64,000 bases of DNA, taken from NCBI GenBank assembly GCA_044463945.1, contig JBIQLW010000002.1, positions 62,001 through 126,000 of the forward strand. The letters are read 5' to 3'. Shown here piece by piece: positions 17,212 to 26,239 of the stretch (position 1 is the stretch's first letter; each line of letters starts with the position of its first letter). The position numbers and the translations under genes were made by a program. This DNA comes from 62-47 sp044463945. Lineage in GTDB: Bacteria > Pseudomonadota > Alphaproteobacteria > Rhizobiales > Xanthobacteraceae. Below the pieces are notes generated by a model. It saw only the letters and a program-made list of their open reading frames with translations, was not told the origin of the DNA and did no database searches.

Positions 17212-18373
17212 AATCGGTCCAGATCGGGCACACCACCAGCGGCACCAGCGCGACGGCGATCGGCGCGAAGGCGAAAGCGGCGTTGCCGGTGAGGTCCCAG
17301 GCCGCGCCGCCGATTACCGACACCAATACCGCGACGCCGTAGCCGAGCGTGAACATGCCGGCTGACACCCGCGGCACGTCGTCCGGCGCGAACAGCAGCA
17401 CCGGCAGGCTGAGCAGCAGCGTCAGGCCGACGGCGCAGCTCAATCCGATCGCCGCCGCCGCGAGCACGATGCTCCACGCCGAGGTCGAGACCACGATCCC
17501 GGCCAGACTGGCGAGCCCCATCAGCCCCGCGCCGATCAGCGGCCATTTCCGGCGTTCGAGCCGGCTTGCCGCCGCCAGCAAGAGCAGCGAGCCGGGAAAC
17601 TGCCCGGCATTCAGCGCCAGCAGCGCCGGCGCGATCAGGTCGGTCTGGCCATTCTGCAACAACAAACCCGGCAGGAACGCATTGGTGCAGAAGTAAGCCT
17701 GATTGTTGGCGCTCATCGCCAAGCCGATCTTCCATAGCACCGGATCGCGCCAGTCCGGCATCCAGCGCCGGTGCCGCACCGTCAGGTGGCCCTCGCCCCG
17801 CGGCCGCGCCACCACGATCATCAGCGCGATCAGCGCCGGCCAGATCGACCAAAACACCAGACTGCCGCGCCAGCTTCCACCGAGCAGCGCCAGTAGCAGC
17901 CCCGCGAAGGCCACGGGAAAGATCTCGCCGACCAGAAGCCCGTTGGTGTAGAGCGCGGTCGCGAAGCCGACCCGGTGCGGCACCCACTGGCGCACCAGCG
18001 GCGGCAACGCCGGCTGCATCAGCGCGACGCCGGCGCTCATGACCACGGTGGCGCCGAACAGCGCCATTGTGTCGAAGGCGAGCCCGCGCAGCGCCGAACC
18101 CGCTGCCGTGACGACAAGGCCGACCACCAGCGCGTTGACCGCGCCGGCGCGCGCGATCAGGAGCGATCCGGGGATCGCGGCCAGCGCGAACAGCGCCGGC
18201 GGAATGGCGTTGAGGATGCCGACCTCGGTGCCCGACAGGTCGAGGTCGAGGATGATGAGCGCGAGGACCGGCGGCACCGCCAGAATGGTCAGCCGTAGCG
18301 CATTGCCGGCCGCCCACAGCATGAACAGCGGCCCGGCTTCGGACGCCCGCCCCGCTGTGTCCTCGGCGCTCAT
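17183..18373 (-). CDS. MFS transporter, CynX/NimT-like
   Basis: The 396-residue protein has about 12 hydrophobic segments and the layout of the major facilitator superfamily. The first half contains GTEVGILNAIPPALFALAAIPGSLLIAR, corresponding to the helix 2-3 region. A hydrophilic central loop near residues 190-210 (RPRGEGHLTVRHRRW) separates the two bundles. The closest family by general pattern is the CynX/NimT group of cyanate or nitroimidazole-related permeases; substrate and direction are unknown. The start overlaps the valS stop by 4 bp (ATGA), so it is coupled to valS. The C-terminus overlaps the glycosylase gene on the other strand. Confidence 0.8.
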   Translation of the reverse strand: MSAEDTAGRASEAGPLFMLWAAGNALRLTILAVPPVLALIILDLDLSGTEVGILNAIPPALFALAAIPGSLLIARAGAVNALVVGLVVTAAGSALRGLAFDTMALFGATVVMSAGVALMQPALPPLVRQWVPHRVGFATALYTNGLLVGEIFPVAFAGLLLALLGGSWRGSLVFWSIWPALIALMIVVARPRGEGHLTVRHRRWMPDWRDPVLWKIGLAMSANNQAYFCTNAFLPGLLLQNGQTDLIAPALLALNAGQFPGSLLLLAAASRLERRKWPLIGAGLMGLASLAGIVVSTSAWSIVLAAAAIGLSCAVGLTLLLSLPVLLFAPDDVPRVSAGMFTLGYGVAVLVSVIGGAAWDLTGNAAFAFAPIAVALVPLVVCPIWTDFKQRHGPLP

Positions 18374-21225
18374 TCCGCCGCTTTCAGCCGCGCCAGCGCC
18401 TCGGCGATCTTGGCCTTGCGCGCCAGCGCCTCCTCGCGCTTGTCGCGCTCGTCCGCGACCACCTCCTCGGGCGCGTTGGCGACGAATTTCGCGTTACCCA
18501 GCTTGGCGTCGACGCGCTTGATGTCGGCTTCCGCCTTCGCCAGTTCCTTGTCGAGCCGCGCCCGCTCGGCGGCGAGATCGATCACGCCCTTGAGCGGCAG
18601 CGCGGCGACCTCGCCGCGCACCAGAAGCTGCATCGCCCCGTCCGGCGCGCGATCGACGAAGGTGACCTCGGACAACCGCGCCAGCCGCTTGACGACGTCG
18701 TTCCAGCGCCCGGCGCGTTCCCTGGTTTCCATCGAGGCATCGACCAGCATCAGCGGCATCAGCGTCGCCGGCGGGATGTTCATCTCGGCGCGCGCGGAGC
18801 GGATCGCGGTGACCAGATCGACCACCCAGCCGATCTCGGCCTCGGCCGCGTCGTCGGTGAAGGTGTCGTCGGTCGCCGGCACCGCGATGGCGACGGCGGC
18901 GGCATCGCCCGGCACCGCCGAGGTGGGGATGATGACGGTGGGCTGCGGCCGCAGCGGCCATTCGCTCAGCACCAGCAATTGCTCGCGCGACGCCGTCACC
19001 GCCCACAATTCCTCGGTGAGGAACGGCATGAACGGATGCAGCAGCTTGAGGATCTGGTCGCGCGCCCACGCCACCATCGCTCGCGTCTCGGCCTTGGCCG
19101 TGCCGTCCGGCCCCATCATCACCGGCTTCGCCAGTTCGAGATACCAGTCGCAGAACACGTTCCAGACGAAGCGGTAGATCGCCGACGCGGCGTCGTTGAA
19201 GCGGTAGCTTTCGATCGCCTGCGTCACCTCGCGCGCCGCCGCCATCGTCTCGTGCGCGATCCAGCGGTTCAGCGTCTCCCTGGCCTGCGCCGGATCGAAG
19301 CCGTCCGGCAGCACGCAGTGGTTCATCTCGGCGAAGCGGCAGGCGTTCCACAGCTTGGTCGCGAAGTTGCGGTAGCCCTCGACGCGGCTGGTGGCGAGCT
19401 TGATGTCGCGGCCCTGCGCCGCCATTGCCGCCAGCGTGAAGCGCAGCGCGTCGGCGCCGTACTGGTCGATCAGGTGCAAGGGATCGATGACGTTGCCCTT
19501 CGACTTCGACATCTTCGCGCCCTTCTCGTCGCGGACGAGGGCGTGGATGTAGACCTTGGGAAATGGCACGTCGTCCATGAAGTGGAGGCCCATCATCATC
19601 ATCCGGGCCACCCAGAAGAAGATGATGTCGAAGCCGGTGACCAGCACGTCGGTCGGGTAATAGCGTTCAAGCTCCTTGGTCTCGTCGGGCCATCCCAGCG
19701 TCGAGAACGGCCACAGCGCCGACGAGAACCAGGTGTCGAGCACGTCTTCATCACGCGTGATGAAGCCCTCGCGCAACGCCGGATCAAGCGCCATGTCGTG
19801 GCCCTGCTCGGCGGTGATGACCTCCTGCTCGACGTAGTAACCGAGCGCGTTGCCGATCGCCTCCTCCTCGGTCTCGGCGACGAACACCTTGCCGTCCGGG
19901 CCGTACCACGCCGGGATCTGATGGCCCCACCACAATTGCCGCGAGATGCACCACGGCTGGATGTTCTCCATCCACTCGAAGTAGGTCTTCTCCCAGGTCT
20001 TGGGCACGAACTCGGTGGCGCCGCTGCGCACCGCGGCGATCGCGGGCCCGGCCAGCGTCTTGGCGTCGACGTACCACTGGTCGGTGAGATAGGGCTCGAT
20101 CACCACGCCGGAGCGATCGCCGTGCGGCACCATGTGCGTGTTCGGCTCGATCTTTTCGAGGATGCCGTCGGCCTCAAGCCATTCGACGATCCGCTTGCGC
20201 GCAACGAAGCGGTCCACGCCGTGGAGCGTCGCGGCGCGGGGCGAGGCGTTCTGCGGCAGGCCGCGCCAATAGGCTTCGTTGTCGGTCAGCGCAATGCGGC
20301 CCTCGATGTCGAGCACGTTGATCTGCGCCAGGTCGTGGCGCTTGCCGACCTCGAAGTCGTTGAAGTCGTGCGCCGGCGTGATCTTGACCGCGCCCGAGCC
20401 CTTCTCGGGATCGGAATACTCATCGGCGATGATCGGGATCCGGCGGCCGACCAGCGGCAGGATCACGTGCTTGCCGACCAGATGGCGATAGCGCTCGTCG
20501 CCGGGATGCACCGCGACCGCGGTGTCGCCGAGCATGGTTTCCGGCCGCGTCGTCGCCACAACGATGAAGGTCGACGGATCGTTCGGATCGAAGGTCCTGC
20601 CTTCGAGCGGATAGCGCAGGTGCCACAGGCTGCCCTTGACCTCGACCTGCTGCACTTCGAGATCGGAGATCGCGGTGAGCAGCTTGGGGTCCCAGTTGAC
20701 CAGCCGCTTGTCCTTGTAGATCAGCCCGTCGCGATGCAGTTCGACGAACACCCTCGCCACCGCGCGCGACAGCCCCTCGTCCATGGTGAAGCGCTCGCGC
20801 GACCAGTCGCAGGAGGCCCCCAGCCGCTTCAACTGGTTGACGATGACGCCGCCGCTCTCCGCCTTCCATTGCCAGACGCGCTCAAGGAACGCGGCGCGGC
20901 CCATGTCGCGGCGCGACGGCTCCTGCCGCTCCATCAACTGCCGCTCCACCACCATCTGCGTGGCGATGCCGGCGTGGTCGGTGCCCGGCTGCCACAGCAC
21001 GTCGCGGCCGCGCATCCGCTCGAACCGGCACAGGATGTCCTGCAAGGTGTTGTTGAGGGCGTGGCCCATGTGTAGCGAGCCGGTGACGTTCGGCGGCGGA
21101 ATGACGACGGCGAACGGCGCGGCGTCGCGGCGCTCCGGCCGGCCGGCCTTGAAGGCGCCCGCCTCGTCCCACGCGCGGGCGATGCGGGTTTCGATTTCGG
21201 CAGGCTCGTAGGTTTTCTCGATCAT
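18370..21225 (-). CDS. valS: Valyl-tRNA synthetase
   Basis: This class I synthetase charges tRNA-Val. At 951 residues it is full length. The HIGH motif is HMGH at 52-55 in NVTGSLHMGHALNN. The KMSKS loop is KMSKSKGNVIDP. The editing CP1 domain contains TTRPETMLGDTAV. The C-terminal coiled coil (ERARLDKELAKAEADIKRVDAKL) that contacts tRNA-Val is present. It precedes an MFS gene with a 4-bp overlap. The gap to popZ is 202 bp and presumably contains the promoter. Confidence 0.98.
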   Translation of the reverse strand: MIEKTYEPAEIETRIARAWDEAGAFKAGRPERRDAAPFAVVIPPPNVTGSLHMGHALNNTLQDILCRFERMRGRDVLWQPGTDHAGIATQMVVERQLMERQEPSRRDMGRAAFLERVWQWKAESGGVIVNQLKRLGASCDWSRERFTMDEGLSRAVARVFVELHRDGLIYKDKRLVNWDPKLLTAISDLEVQQVEVKGSLWHLRYPLEGRTFDPNDPSTFIVVATTRPETMLGDTAVAVHPGDERYRHLVGKHVILPLVGRRIPIIADEYSDPEKGSGAVKITPAHDFNDFEVGKRHDLAQINVLDIEGRIALTDNEAYWRGLPQNASPRAATLHGVDRFVARKRIVEWLEADGILEKIEPNTHMVPHGDRSGVVIEPYLTDQWYVDAKTLAGPAIAAVRSGATEFVPKTWEKTYFEWMENIQPWCISRQLWWGHQIPAWYGPDGKVFVAETEEEAIGNALGYYVEQEVITAEQGHDMALDPALREGFITRDEDVLDTWFSSALWPFSTLGWPDETKELERYYPTDVLVTGFDIIFFWVARMMMMGLHFMDDVPFPKVYIHALVRDEKGAKMSKSKGNVIDPLHLIDQYGADALRFTLAAMAAQGRDIKLATSRVEGYRNFATKLWNACRFAEMNHCVLPDGFDPAQARETLNRWIAHETMAAAREVTQAIESYRFNDAASAIYRFVWNVFCDWYLELAKPVMMGPDGTAKAETRAMVAWARDQILKLLHPFMPFLTEELWAVTASREQLLVLSEWPLRPQPTVIIPTSAVPGDAAAVAIAVPATDDTFTDDAAEAEIGWVVDLVTAIRSARAEMNIPPATLMPLMLVDASMETRERAGRWNDVVKRLARLSEVTFVDRAPDGAMQLLVRGEVAALPLKGVIDLAAERARLDKELAKAEADIKRVDAKLGNAKFVANAPEEVVADERDKREEALARKAKIAEALARLKAAE

Positions 21226-21427
21226 GGCGACGGGTCAGACAGGGTTTGCGGGTTGACGGCGGAAGCGCTCCGCCGCAGAGGCGGCGGGCGACGACGGATC
21301 GGGTATCGGGTCGAAGCGAAAGCCATGCGCCCGCGGCCGGGCGCGACGATGGCCGTTATAGCGGTTTCGCGCGACGTGGAAACCGGTCCGTTGACGGAAA
21401 ACGCACCGGAGGCGGCGGTGGAACCGG

Positions 21428-22141
21428 TCAGCGCCCGCGCGAGACGCGCTCGATCTCGGCCTTGACGATGCGCTCCACCAGCCCCGGCAGGTTGTCGTCG
21501 AGCCACGACTTGAGCATCGGCCGCAGCATTTCGCGCACCAAGTCCTCCAGCGTCCGCGCGTTGTGGCTGAGGACGGTGTTGGCGAGCGAGTTGAAGGCCG
21601 ATTCCACGGCGGCGGCGGTGGATTGCGACAGCATGTCGGATGCGTCGAAACCCGTCGTCCTGCGCGGGCCGGAGGGTTGCGCCGCAGTCGTCGCCGGATA
21701 CTGCCGCTCGCCGGCCATCACGGCCTCGTTGAACTCCAGGTCGTTGGCAGGTTCGACCGCGTCGAATGTCGGTTCGGGCATATCGGGCAATGCCATCTCG
21801 TCGGTGAGGTCCAGCACGTCGTCCTCGGAAGCCTCCGGCCCGGCGTCGGTTGCCGGGGCTGCCGTCGCGGACGTGGACGCGGGCGCGTCGAAGCCGGCCA
21901 TCAGGGCGTCGATGTCGTCCTGGCTGTTGGTCGCGGCGGTGTCGGCTGAAGGCTTGGCGGCGGGCGGCACGGCCGCGCCGCTGCCGTTGACGGCGGGTGT
22001 TGCCGGCGGGGCCGGCCCGGCCGCCGCCTTGTCCGCCGGCGCCTTGCTCTCGTCGTCCGCGATGATGCGCCGGATCGATGCCAGGATTTCCTCCATCGAG
22101 GGCTCTTGGACCTTCGCCGGCTGGGTCATCGTCTGCTCCAC
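21428..22141 (-). CDS. popZ: Cell-pole organising protein PopZ (DUF2497 family)
   Basis: PopZ assembles a polymeric hub at the cell pole that anchors the chromosome origin through ParB and recruits signalling proteins. The 237-residue protein has the family plan: an N-terminal helix EPSMEEILASIRRIIADDE, a long Pro/Ala/acidic disordered linker (about residues 35-165), and a C-terminal helical block for oligomerisation (LEDLVREMLRPMLKSWLDDN, then VERIVKAEIERVSR). A second ATG four codons downstream is an equal start candidate. It lies between tolC and valS. Confidence 0.9.
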   Translation of the reverse strand: MEQTMTQPAKVQEPSMEEILASIRRIIADDESKAPADKAAAGPAPPATPAVNGSGAAVPPAAKPSADTAATNSQDDIDALMAGFDAPASTSATAAPATDAGPEASEDDVLDLTDEMALPDMPEPTFDAVEPANDLEFNEAVMAGERQYPATTAAQPSGPRRTTGFDASDMLSQSTAAAVESAFNSLANTVLSHNARTLEDLVREMLRPMLKSWLDDNLPGLVERIVKAEIERVSRGR

Positions 22142-22299
22142 ATCATCACGGCATTCATCGCGGCTGTTGCTGCGGTTCCGCCCGATCCGAATCGCTTCGG
22201 CCGCGATGATTCAAGGTATGTCACCGCCGTAAACGATTGCAAGCAAGGGACCAGGCAACGGGACCGCGACGATGCCGTCGCGGCCGCCGTCATCGGAGT

Positions 22300-23700
22300 C
22301 TAGCGTCCGTCAGGGGTGCGGACCCCGCCCCAGCTATCGCGCACCTGATGATAGTGGACGCTGGGATCGTAGATCGCGGTGCGCAGCCTGAGCACCTGCG
22401 GCGACAGCCGGCCGATGGCGTTCAGCACCGAGTACGAGGCGACGACGCGGTCATGCTGCGCGGTGACCAGCGCGACGCGCGCGTTGACCAGCGCCTGCTG
22501 CGCGTTGAGGACGTCGAGCGTGGTGCGCTGGCCGGCCTTGGCTTCCTCGCGCACGCCGTTCAGCGCGATCTCGGACGCCTGCACCTGCGCCTGGGCCGAG
22601 GCCACCTGCGACTTCGCCGCCTGCAACTGTCCCCAGCTTTGCACCACGGTGGCGCGGGTCTGGTCGCGGACCTGCTCCAGCGCCAGGCGCTGCTGCGCCA
22701 GCGTCTCCTTGGACTGGCGAATCAGGGCGTATTCCGCGCCGCCCTGATAGATCGGAACCGAAAGTTGCGCGATCGCCGAGGCCACGAACTGGCGGGGAAT
22801 CGAGATTTGCTGCTCGTAGGCCTGCTGCGCGCCGACCTGCAGGCTGACCGTCGGGAACAGCGCGCCCTCGGCCACCTTGACCTGCAAATGGCTGACGTCG
22901 ATGCCGAACATCGCGGCCGTGACGTTGGGATTCTCGACCAGCGCGAGGTTGACCGCGGCCGCCAGCGTCGCCGGCAGGAAACGGTCCACCGGCGAACCCG
23001 GCGCGAGCTGTCCGGGCTCGTTGCCGATGATGCGGCGATAGTTCGAGCGCGTCGAGGTCAGCGTCGATTCCGCCGCGAGCTGCTGGGTCTTGCCGGCGGC
23101 AAGCTGCGCCTCCGATTGCGCGACGTCGGTGCGGGTCACCTCGCCGACGTTGAAGCGGTCGCGGGTCTGTTTGAGCGTCTGCTCCAGCACGCGGACGTTG
23201 CTGCGCTGGACCTCGACGATGGCGGCGTCGCGCAGGTAGTCCATGTAGATGCTGGAGGCCGCGAGCAGCACGCTCTGTTCGAGGACGCGCAGCCCTTCGC
23301 GGGCGGCGGACACCTGACCTTCCGCGGCGCGGGTGCGGTTGGCGGTCTGCTGGCCGTCGTAAAGTGTCTGCGTCCCGGTGATGCCGACGGAGCGCGGGAT
23401 CTGGGTTCCGTGAACGCGCTGGGCCCCGCCGAGGGAGGCGCTTGTCACGTCGGAATACTGATAGCCGGCGCTGGCGGTGATGGCGACCTTCGGCCGGTAG
23501 CCCGACAGGGCCTGCGGCACGTTCTCGTCGGTGGCGCGCACCTGGGCGCGCTGGGCGTTGAGCTGCGGATTGGTCTGATAGGCGCGCACCAGCGCCGCCT
23601 CGATGGTTTCGGCAAGAACCGGCGACGCCGCAAGGCCCGACAGCAGCGCCGCGACGGCCACCCCGGCCACTCTCTTAAACCCACCCATCCAGATATCCAT
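22300..23700 (-). CDS. tolC: TolC-family outer-membrane efflux/secretion channel
   Basis: TolC proteins form trimeric outer-membrane tunnels for type I secretion and multidrug efflux. The 466-residue protein has a signal peptide (KRVAGVAVAALLSGLAASPVLA, cut after ALA near residue 30), then two repeats of the OEP fold. Typical stretches are YQTNPQLNAQRAQVRATDE, VLEQSVLLAASSIYMDYLRD, NVGEVTRTDVAQSEAQLAAG in the first half and the matching AGQRTTLDVLNAQQALVNAR in the second. A second ATG at codon 5 is an alternative start. No inner-membrane partner is adjacent, so it probably serves several systems. Confidence 0.93.
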   Translation of the reverse strand: MDIWMGGFKRVAGVAVAALLSGLAASPVLAETIEAALVRAYQTNPQLNAQRAQVRATDENVPQALSGYRPKVAITASAGYQYSDVTSASLGGAQRVHGTQIPRSVGITGTQTLYDGQQTANRTRAAEGQVSAAREGLRVLEQSVLLAASSIYMDYLRDAAIVEVQRSNVRVLEQTLKQTRDRFNVGEVTRTDVAQSEAQLAAGKTQQLAAESTLTSTRSNYRRIIGNEPGQLAPGSPVDRFLPATLAAAVNLALVENPNVTAAMFGIDVSHLQVKVAEGALFPTVSLQVGAQQAYEQQISIPRQFVASAIAQLSVPIYQGGAEYALIRQSKETLAQQRLALEQVRDQTRATVVQSWGQLQAAKSQVASAQAQVQASEIALNGVREEAKAGQRTTLDVLNAQQALVNARVALVTAQHDRVVASYSVLNAIGRLSPQVLRLRTAIYDPSVHYHQVRDSWGGVRTPDGR

Positions 23701-23867
23701 TCATCTTAAGGGGTCGATCCGCAAGATGCCGGATTCGACCGACAATCGTCAGGCCCCCGCCCATCATAGGGGGCGCGCCAAACCGACGGAACCCCTCGGC
23801 ACCACCGGGCGGTGGAAACTCTTGATCTGGGACATGTCGGCCACATCTGCCGCGCCGACGGTCCGGC

Positions 23868-24593
23868 CTAGAACACGAATTCCGGAACGCGCTGCAATCC
23901 CGGAAGCACCGGGGCCGCCGCGTCGAACAGGATGCGGCTGCCGAAATCGTCGCGCGAGCGCGTCACCAGGGTCGCGCGCATCACGCCGCCGCTGCGGAAC
24001 ACGCCGACCAGCCGGCCGCCCTCCTTCAACTGGCGATAGAGCGTCTGCGGCGCGATCTCGGCCGCGCCTTCGAGCACGATGACGTCGAACGGGGCGTTGG
24101 CCGCGTCGCCTTCGGCCACCGGCGCGACCGTAACCGTCACCGCGCCGAGGTTCAGCCCGTCGAGCGCCGCCCGCGCGCGGGCGACCAGCGCCGGATCCGG
24201 GTCGGTGGCATGGACGCGCTGCGCCAGCCGCGCCGCCAGCGCCGCCGTGTATCCGGTGGCGCAGCCCGCCACCAGCACGCTGTCGGCGGCATCGATCCCG
24301 GCGGCCTGCAACAGCCGCGCCACCACCACAGGCTTGAGCAGGAAACGGTTGCCGCCGGCCGGCTCGCTGACGTCGAGATCGAGATCGAGATAGGCCAGCG
24401 CCCGGGCGCGCTCGGGCACGAAGGCCTCGCGCGGCACCGTCAGCATGGCCTCGATGATTCGCGGGTCGGTCACGTCGTTGGTGCGGACCTGGCCATCGAC
24501 CATGTTGCGGCGGGCGGTCGCGAAGCCGGGCGTATGCGGGTCGGATGTGACAGGTTTGGACATGACAGCTTCGGACATGGCGGGTTCAGACAT
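23868..24593 (-). CDS. Protein-L-isoaspartate O-methyltransferase-like protein with degenerate motifs
   Basis: The 241-residue protein has the PCMT-family outline: an N-terminal RRNMVDGQVRTNDVTDPRI segment, MLTVPREAFVPE, and a Rossmann methyltransferase core ending in QLKEGGRLVGVF. True Pcm enzymes have a G-x-G-x-G-type SAM loop after an acidic residue and a QTIS-type substrate motif. Here the SAM loop reads VLVAGCATGYTAAL and the substrate motif region reads GGNRFLLKP, so repair activity is doubtful. The N-terminus contains a repeated M-S-x-x-x block (MSEPAMSEAVMSKPVTSD) with three in-frame ATGs, any of which could be the start. This gene-tolC order is usual in the family. Function is uncertain. 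Confidence 0.82.
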   Translation of the reverse strand: MSEPAMSEAVMSKPVTSDPHTPGFATARRNMVDGQVRTNDVTDPRIIEAMLTVPREAFVPERARALAYLDLDLDVSEPAGGNRFLLKPVVVARLLQAAGIDAADSVLVAGCATGYTAALAARLAQRVHATDPDPALVARARAALDGLNLGAVTVTVAPVAEGDAANAPFDVIVLEGAAEIAPQTLYRQLKEGGRLVGVFRSGGVMRATLVTRSRDDFGSRILFDAAAPVLPGLQRVPEFVF

Positions 24594-24826
24594 GGGCGAT
24601 CCTTGGAATCGTCGCGTCGGGACGCAACTGCAACTTGGGAGGCTCTAAGGCAGCCCACTCGACGATGCAAGGCCGCCACGCCAGGGCCCCACCTAGGCCG
24701 GCACCCAAGGGCCGGCACGCATCGCGGCGATCCGGATGCGCCTGTCCGGCGTCGGGCGTTTCATGCCCTTGCCGCGACGCCAGCACGGCGCCGCGGCGGC
24801 ACGGGGAACCCGACCCATTTCTCTCT

Positions 24827-24854
24827 TTGCAAGCCGCGACGGCTTTGTTATACG
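24827..24854 (+). promoter_or_regulatory. Candidate sigma-70 promoter of tRNA-Asn
   Basis: A -35 element TTGCAA (24827-24832) and a -10 element TATACG (24849-24854) are 16 bp apart. Transcription would start near 24861, about 28 bp before the mature tRNA. The match is good for a GC-rich alphaproteobacterium. Confidence 0.6.
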
Positions 24855-24888
24855 CTCCCGGCTGACGCGCCATCGGCGCAAGCTCTGT

Positions 24889-24963
24889 TCCCTGGTAGCT
24901 CAGTGGTAGAGCAACCGGCTGTTAACCGGTTGGTCGCTGGTTCGAATCCGGCCCGGGGAGCCA
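24889..24963 (+). tRNA. tRNA-Asn (anticodon GTT)
   Basis: A 75-nt cloverleaf is visible. The acceptor stem is TCCCTGG with CCGGGGA (one T-G wobble), followed by discriminator G and an encoded CCA. The D-loop is GCTCAGTGGTAGAGC. The anticodon stem-loop CCGGCTGTTAACCGG has anticodon GTT. The T-arm reads GCTGGTTCGAATCCGGC. Presence of an AspRS of the AspRS2 type nearby does not change this assignment. No integrase or duplicated tRNA 3' end is seen, so the gene does not appear to be an island attachment site here. Confidence 0.98.
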
Positions 24964-25178
24964 TTTATTCATTTCAAGGGCTGATATTTCAAAGATCTTG
25001 TCTTTCAAGGTCTTGGTGACGGCGGTTCAAGTGGCCTTGCGAGGCGCCGGCCGGCTGTACAGCCCTTTAAGCTACGCTCCCGCCCATCGACCTAACCCAG
25101 GTTAGCATCGGCTACCACTCATCAGGCTATCCTTCGCGACGGCGCGGCCTCAGTCATGCCTTTGCGAAGGAGCGATCC

Positions 25179-25586
25179 GTGGTCCTGATTCAGTGGAAGG
25201 ACAGTTACAGCGTCGGCGTCGCCGATGTCGATTACGAGCATCGCGAGATGATCGACCTCATCAACGATCTGCACGAGCGCCTGACGAACAAGGCCGACGA
25301 CCTGGATGTGACCGCGTTCCTCGGCAAGATCTTTCAAGCCATCTCGCTGCATTTCGCGCTGGAGGAACGTTTCATGCAGGAGCATGGCTACGACCAGTTT
25401 CGCCAGCACAAGAATGCGCACGAGCAACTGCTCGATGAAATCCGCGACATCATGGACGATTACGAGGCGGCTCCGGAGCGCGTATCGGCCGAATTGTCGC
25501 GCCGGCTCGATCTGTGGTTCACCGACCATTTCAAAACGCACGATGCCCGGCTTCATCACCGACTCGGCAATCACGATCATCATTGA
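25179..25586 (+). CDS. Bacteriohemerythrin
   Basis: This 135-residue single-domain hemerythrin binds oxygen at a non-heme di-iron site. All seven expected ligands are present with canonical spacing: His21, His58, Glu62, His77, His81, His117 and Asp122 (seen in YEHREMID, HFALEER, HKNAHEQLL, DHFKTHD). There is no signal peptide or fused signalling domain, so it is a soluble cytoplasmic protein for oxygen storage, sensing or delivery. The start codon is GTG, with AAGGA 8 bp upstream. A His-rich C-terminus ends the protein. The gene stands alone between tRNA-Asn and a small monooxygenase gene. Confidence 0.95.
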   Translation: MVLIQWKDSYSVGVADVDYEHREMIDLINDLHERLTNKADDLDVTAFLGKIFQAISLHFALEERFMQEHGYDQFRQHKNAHEQLLDEIRDIMDDYEAAPERVSAELSRRLDLWFTDHFKTHDARLHHRLGNHDHH

Positions 25587-25784
25587 GACGCGATCGACCG
25601 GCCCGCGCATCCCGCCGATGGATAACGCCGCGCGTGAAGTTGATTGCAATCGTCTCAAGTCTCAATCAATCTCCAAAAAACGCGGAAATGTGGAAGCGGA
25701 CGGCCACTGATGGCGCTCGTTCCGTCTCGCCAATGTGCCGCCTCCGAGAGGCTGGCATCCGGATCGGCGTAGAAGGAGAAACCG

Positions 25785-26084
25785 ATGATTATCGTGATGG
25801 CCAGCGTGACGGCGCGGGACGACTCCCGCGACGAGATCCTCAAACTGGGCCAGGCGCACGTCGACCGCTCGCGGACGGAGCCCGGCTGCATCTCCCATGC
25901 CATGCACATCCACTGCGAGAATCCCCTGCGGCTGGTGTTCTTCGAGCAGTGGGCCGACCGCGATGCGCTGCTGACGCATTTCGCGGTGCCCGAGACGCTT
26001 CAATCCATGCGCGCGCTGCAAACGCTCGCCGCGGGCCCGCCGGACCTGAAAATCTTCGACGCGCGTCAGATCGAAAAGCCGTAA
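25785..26084 (+). CDS. Antibiotic biosynthesis monooxygenase (ABM) domain protein, YgiN-like
   Basis: The 99-residue protein is one dimeric alpha-beta ABM domain. The pattern I-V-M-A-S-V-T-A-R followed by SRTEPGCISHAMHIHCENPLRLVFFEQWADRDAL is typical, and the E-P-G-C turn and the F-E-Q-W strand are diagnostic. Relatives act as cofactor-free quinol monooxygenases or heme-degrading proteins; the substrate cannot be told. The ATG is preceded by AAGGAGAAACC, a strong ribosome-binding site. It lies between hemerythrin and a desaturase; a joint oxygen-related role is possible but unsupported. Confidence 0.85.
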   Translation: MIIVMASVTARDDSRDEILKLGQAHVDRSRTEPGCISHAMHIHCENPLRLVFFEQWADRDALLTHFAVPETLQSMRALQTLAAGPPDLKIFDARQIEKP

Positions 26085-26239
26085 CATCATGAAGACGCCA
26101 AGCCGCGCCCCTCGCGGGAGCGAGCTGCAACGGCAACCTTAACCAAATCGTTAACATCGGTGGTTAGCAATGGTTTGACCGCAGCGGCGAAGCCTTCGGA
26201 GCGCGGCGGCTGCGGCAGACGCAATCGGGGATCGGTGCA

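Noticed and set aside
24889..25178. tRNA-Asn as an integration site for a genomic island
   Set aside because: No integrase gene, no repeat of the tRNA 3' end further along, and downstream genes have host-like codon use.
26139..26154. CtrA-like site (two TTAA boxes) upstream of the desaturase gene
   Set aside because: The boxes are 8 bp apart, not 7, and the second lacks the full TTAACCAT context; the sequence also fits a small hairpin.
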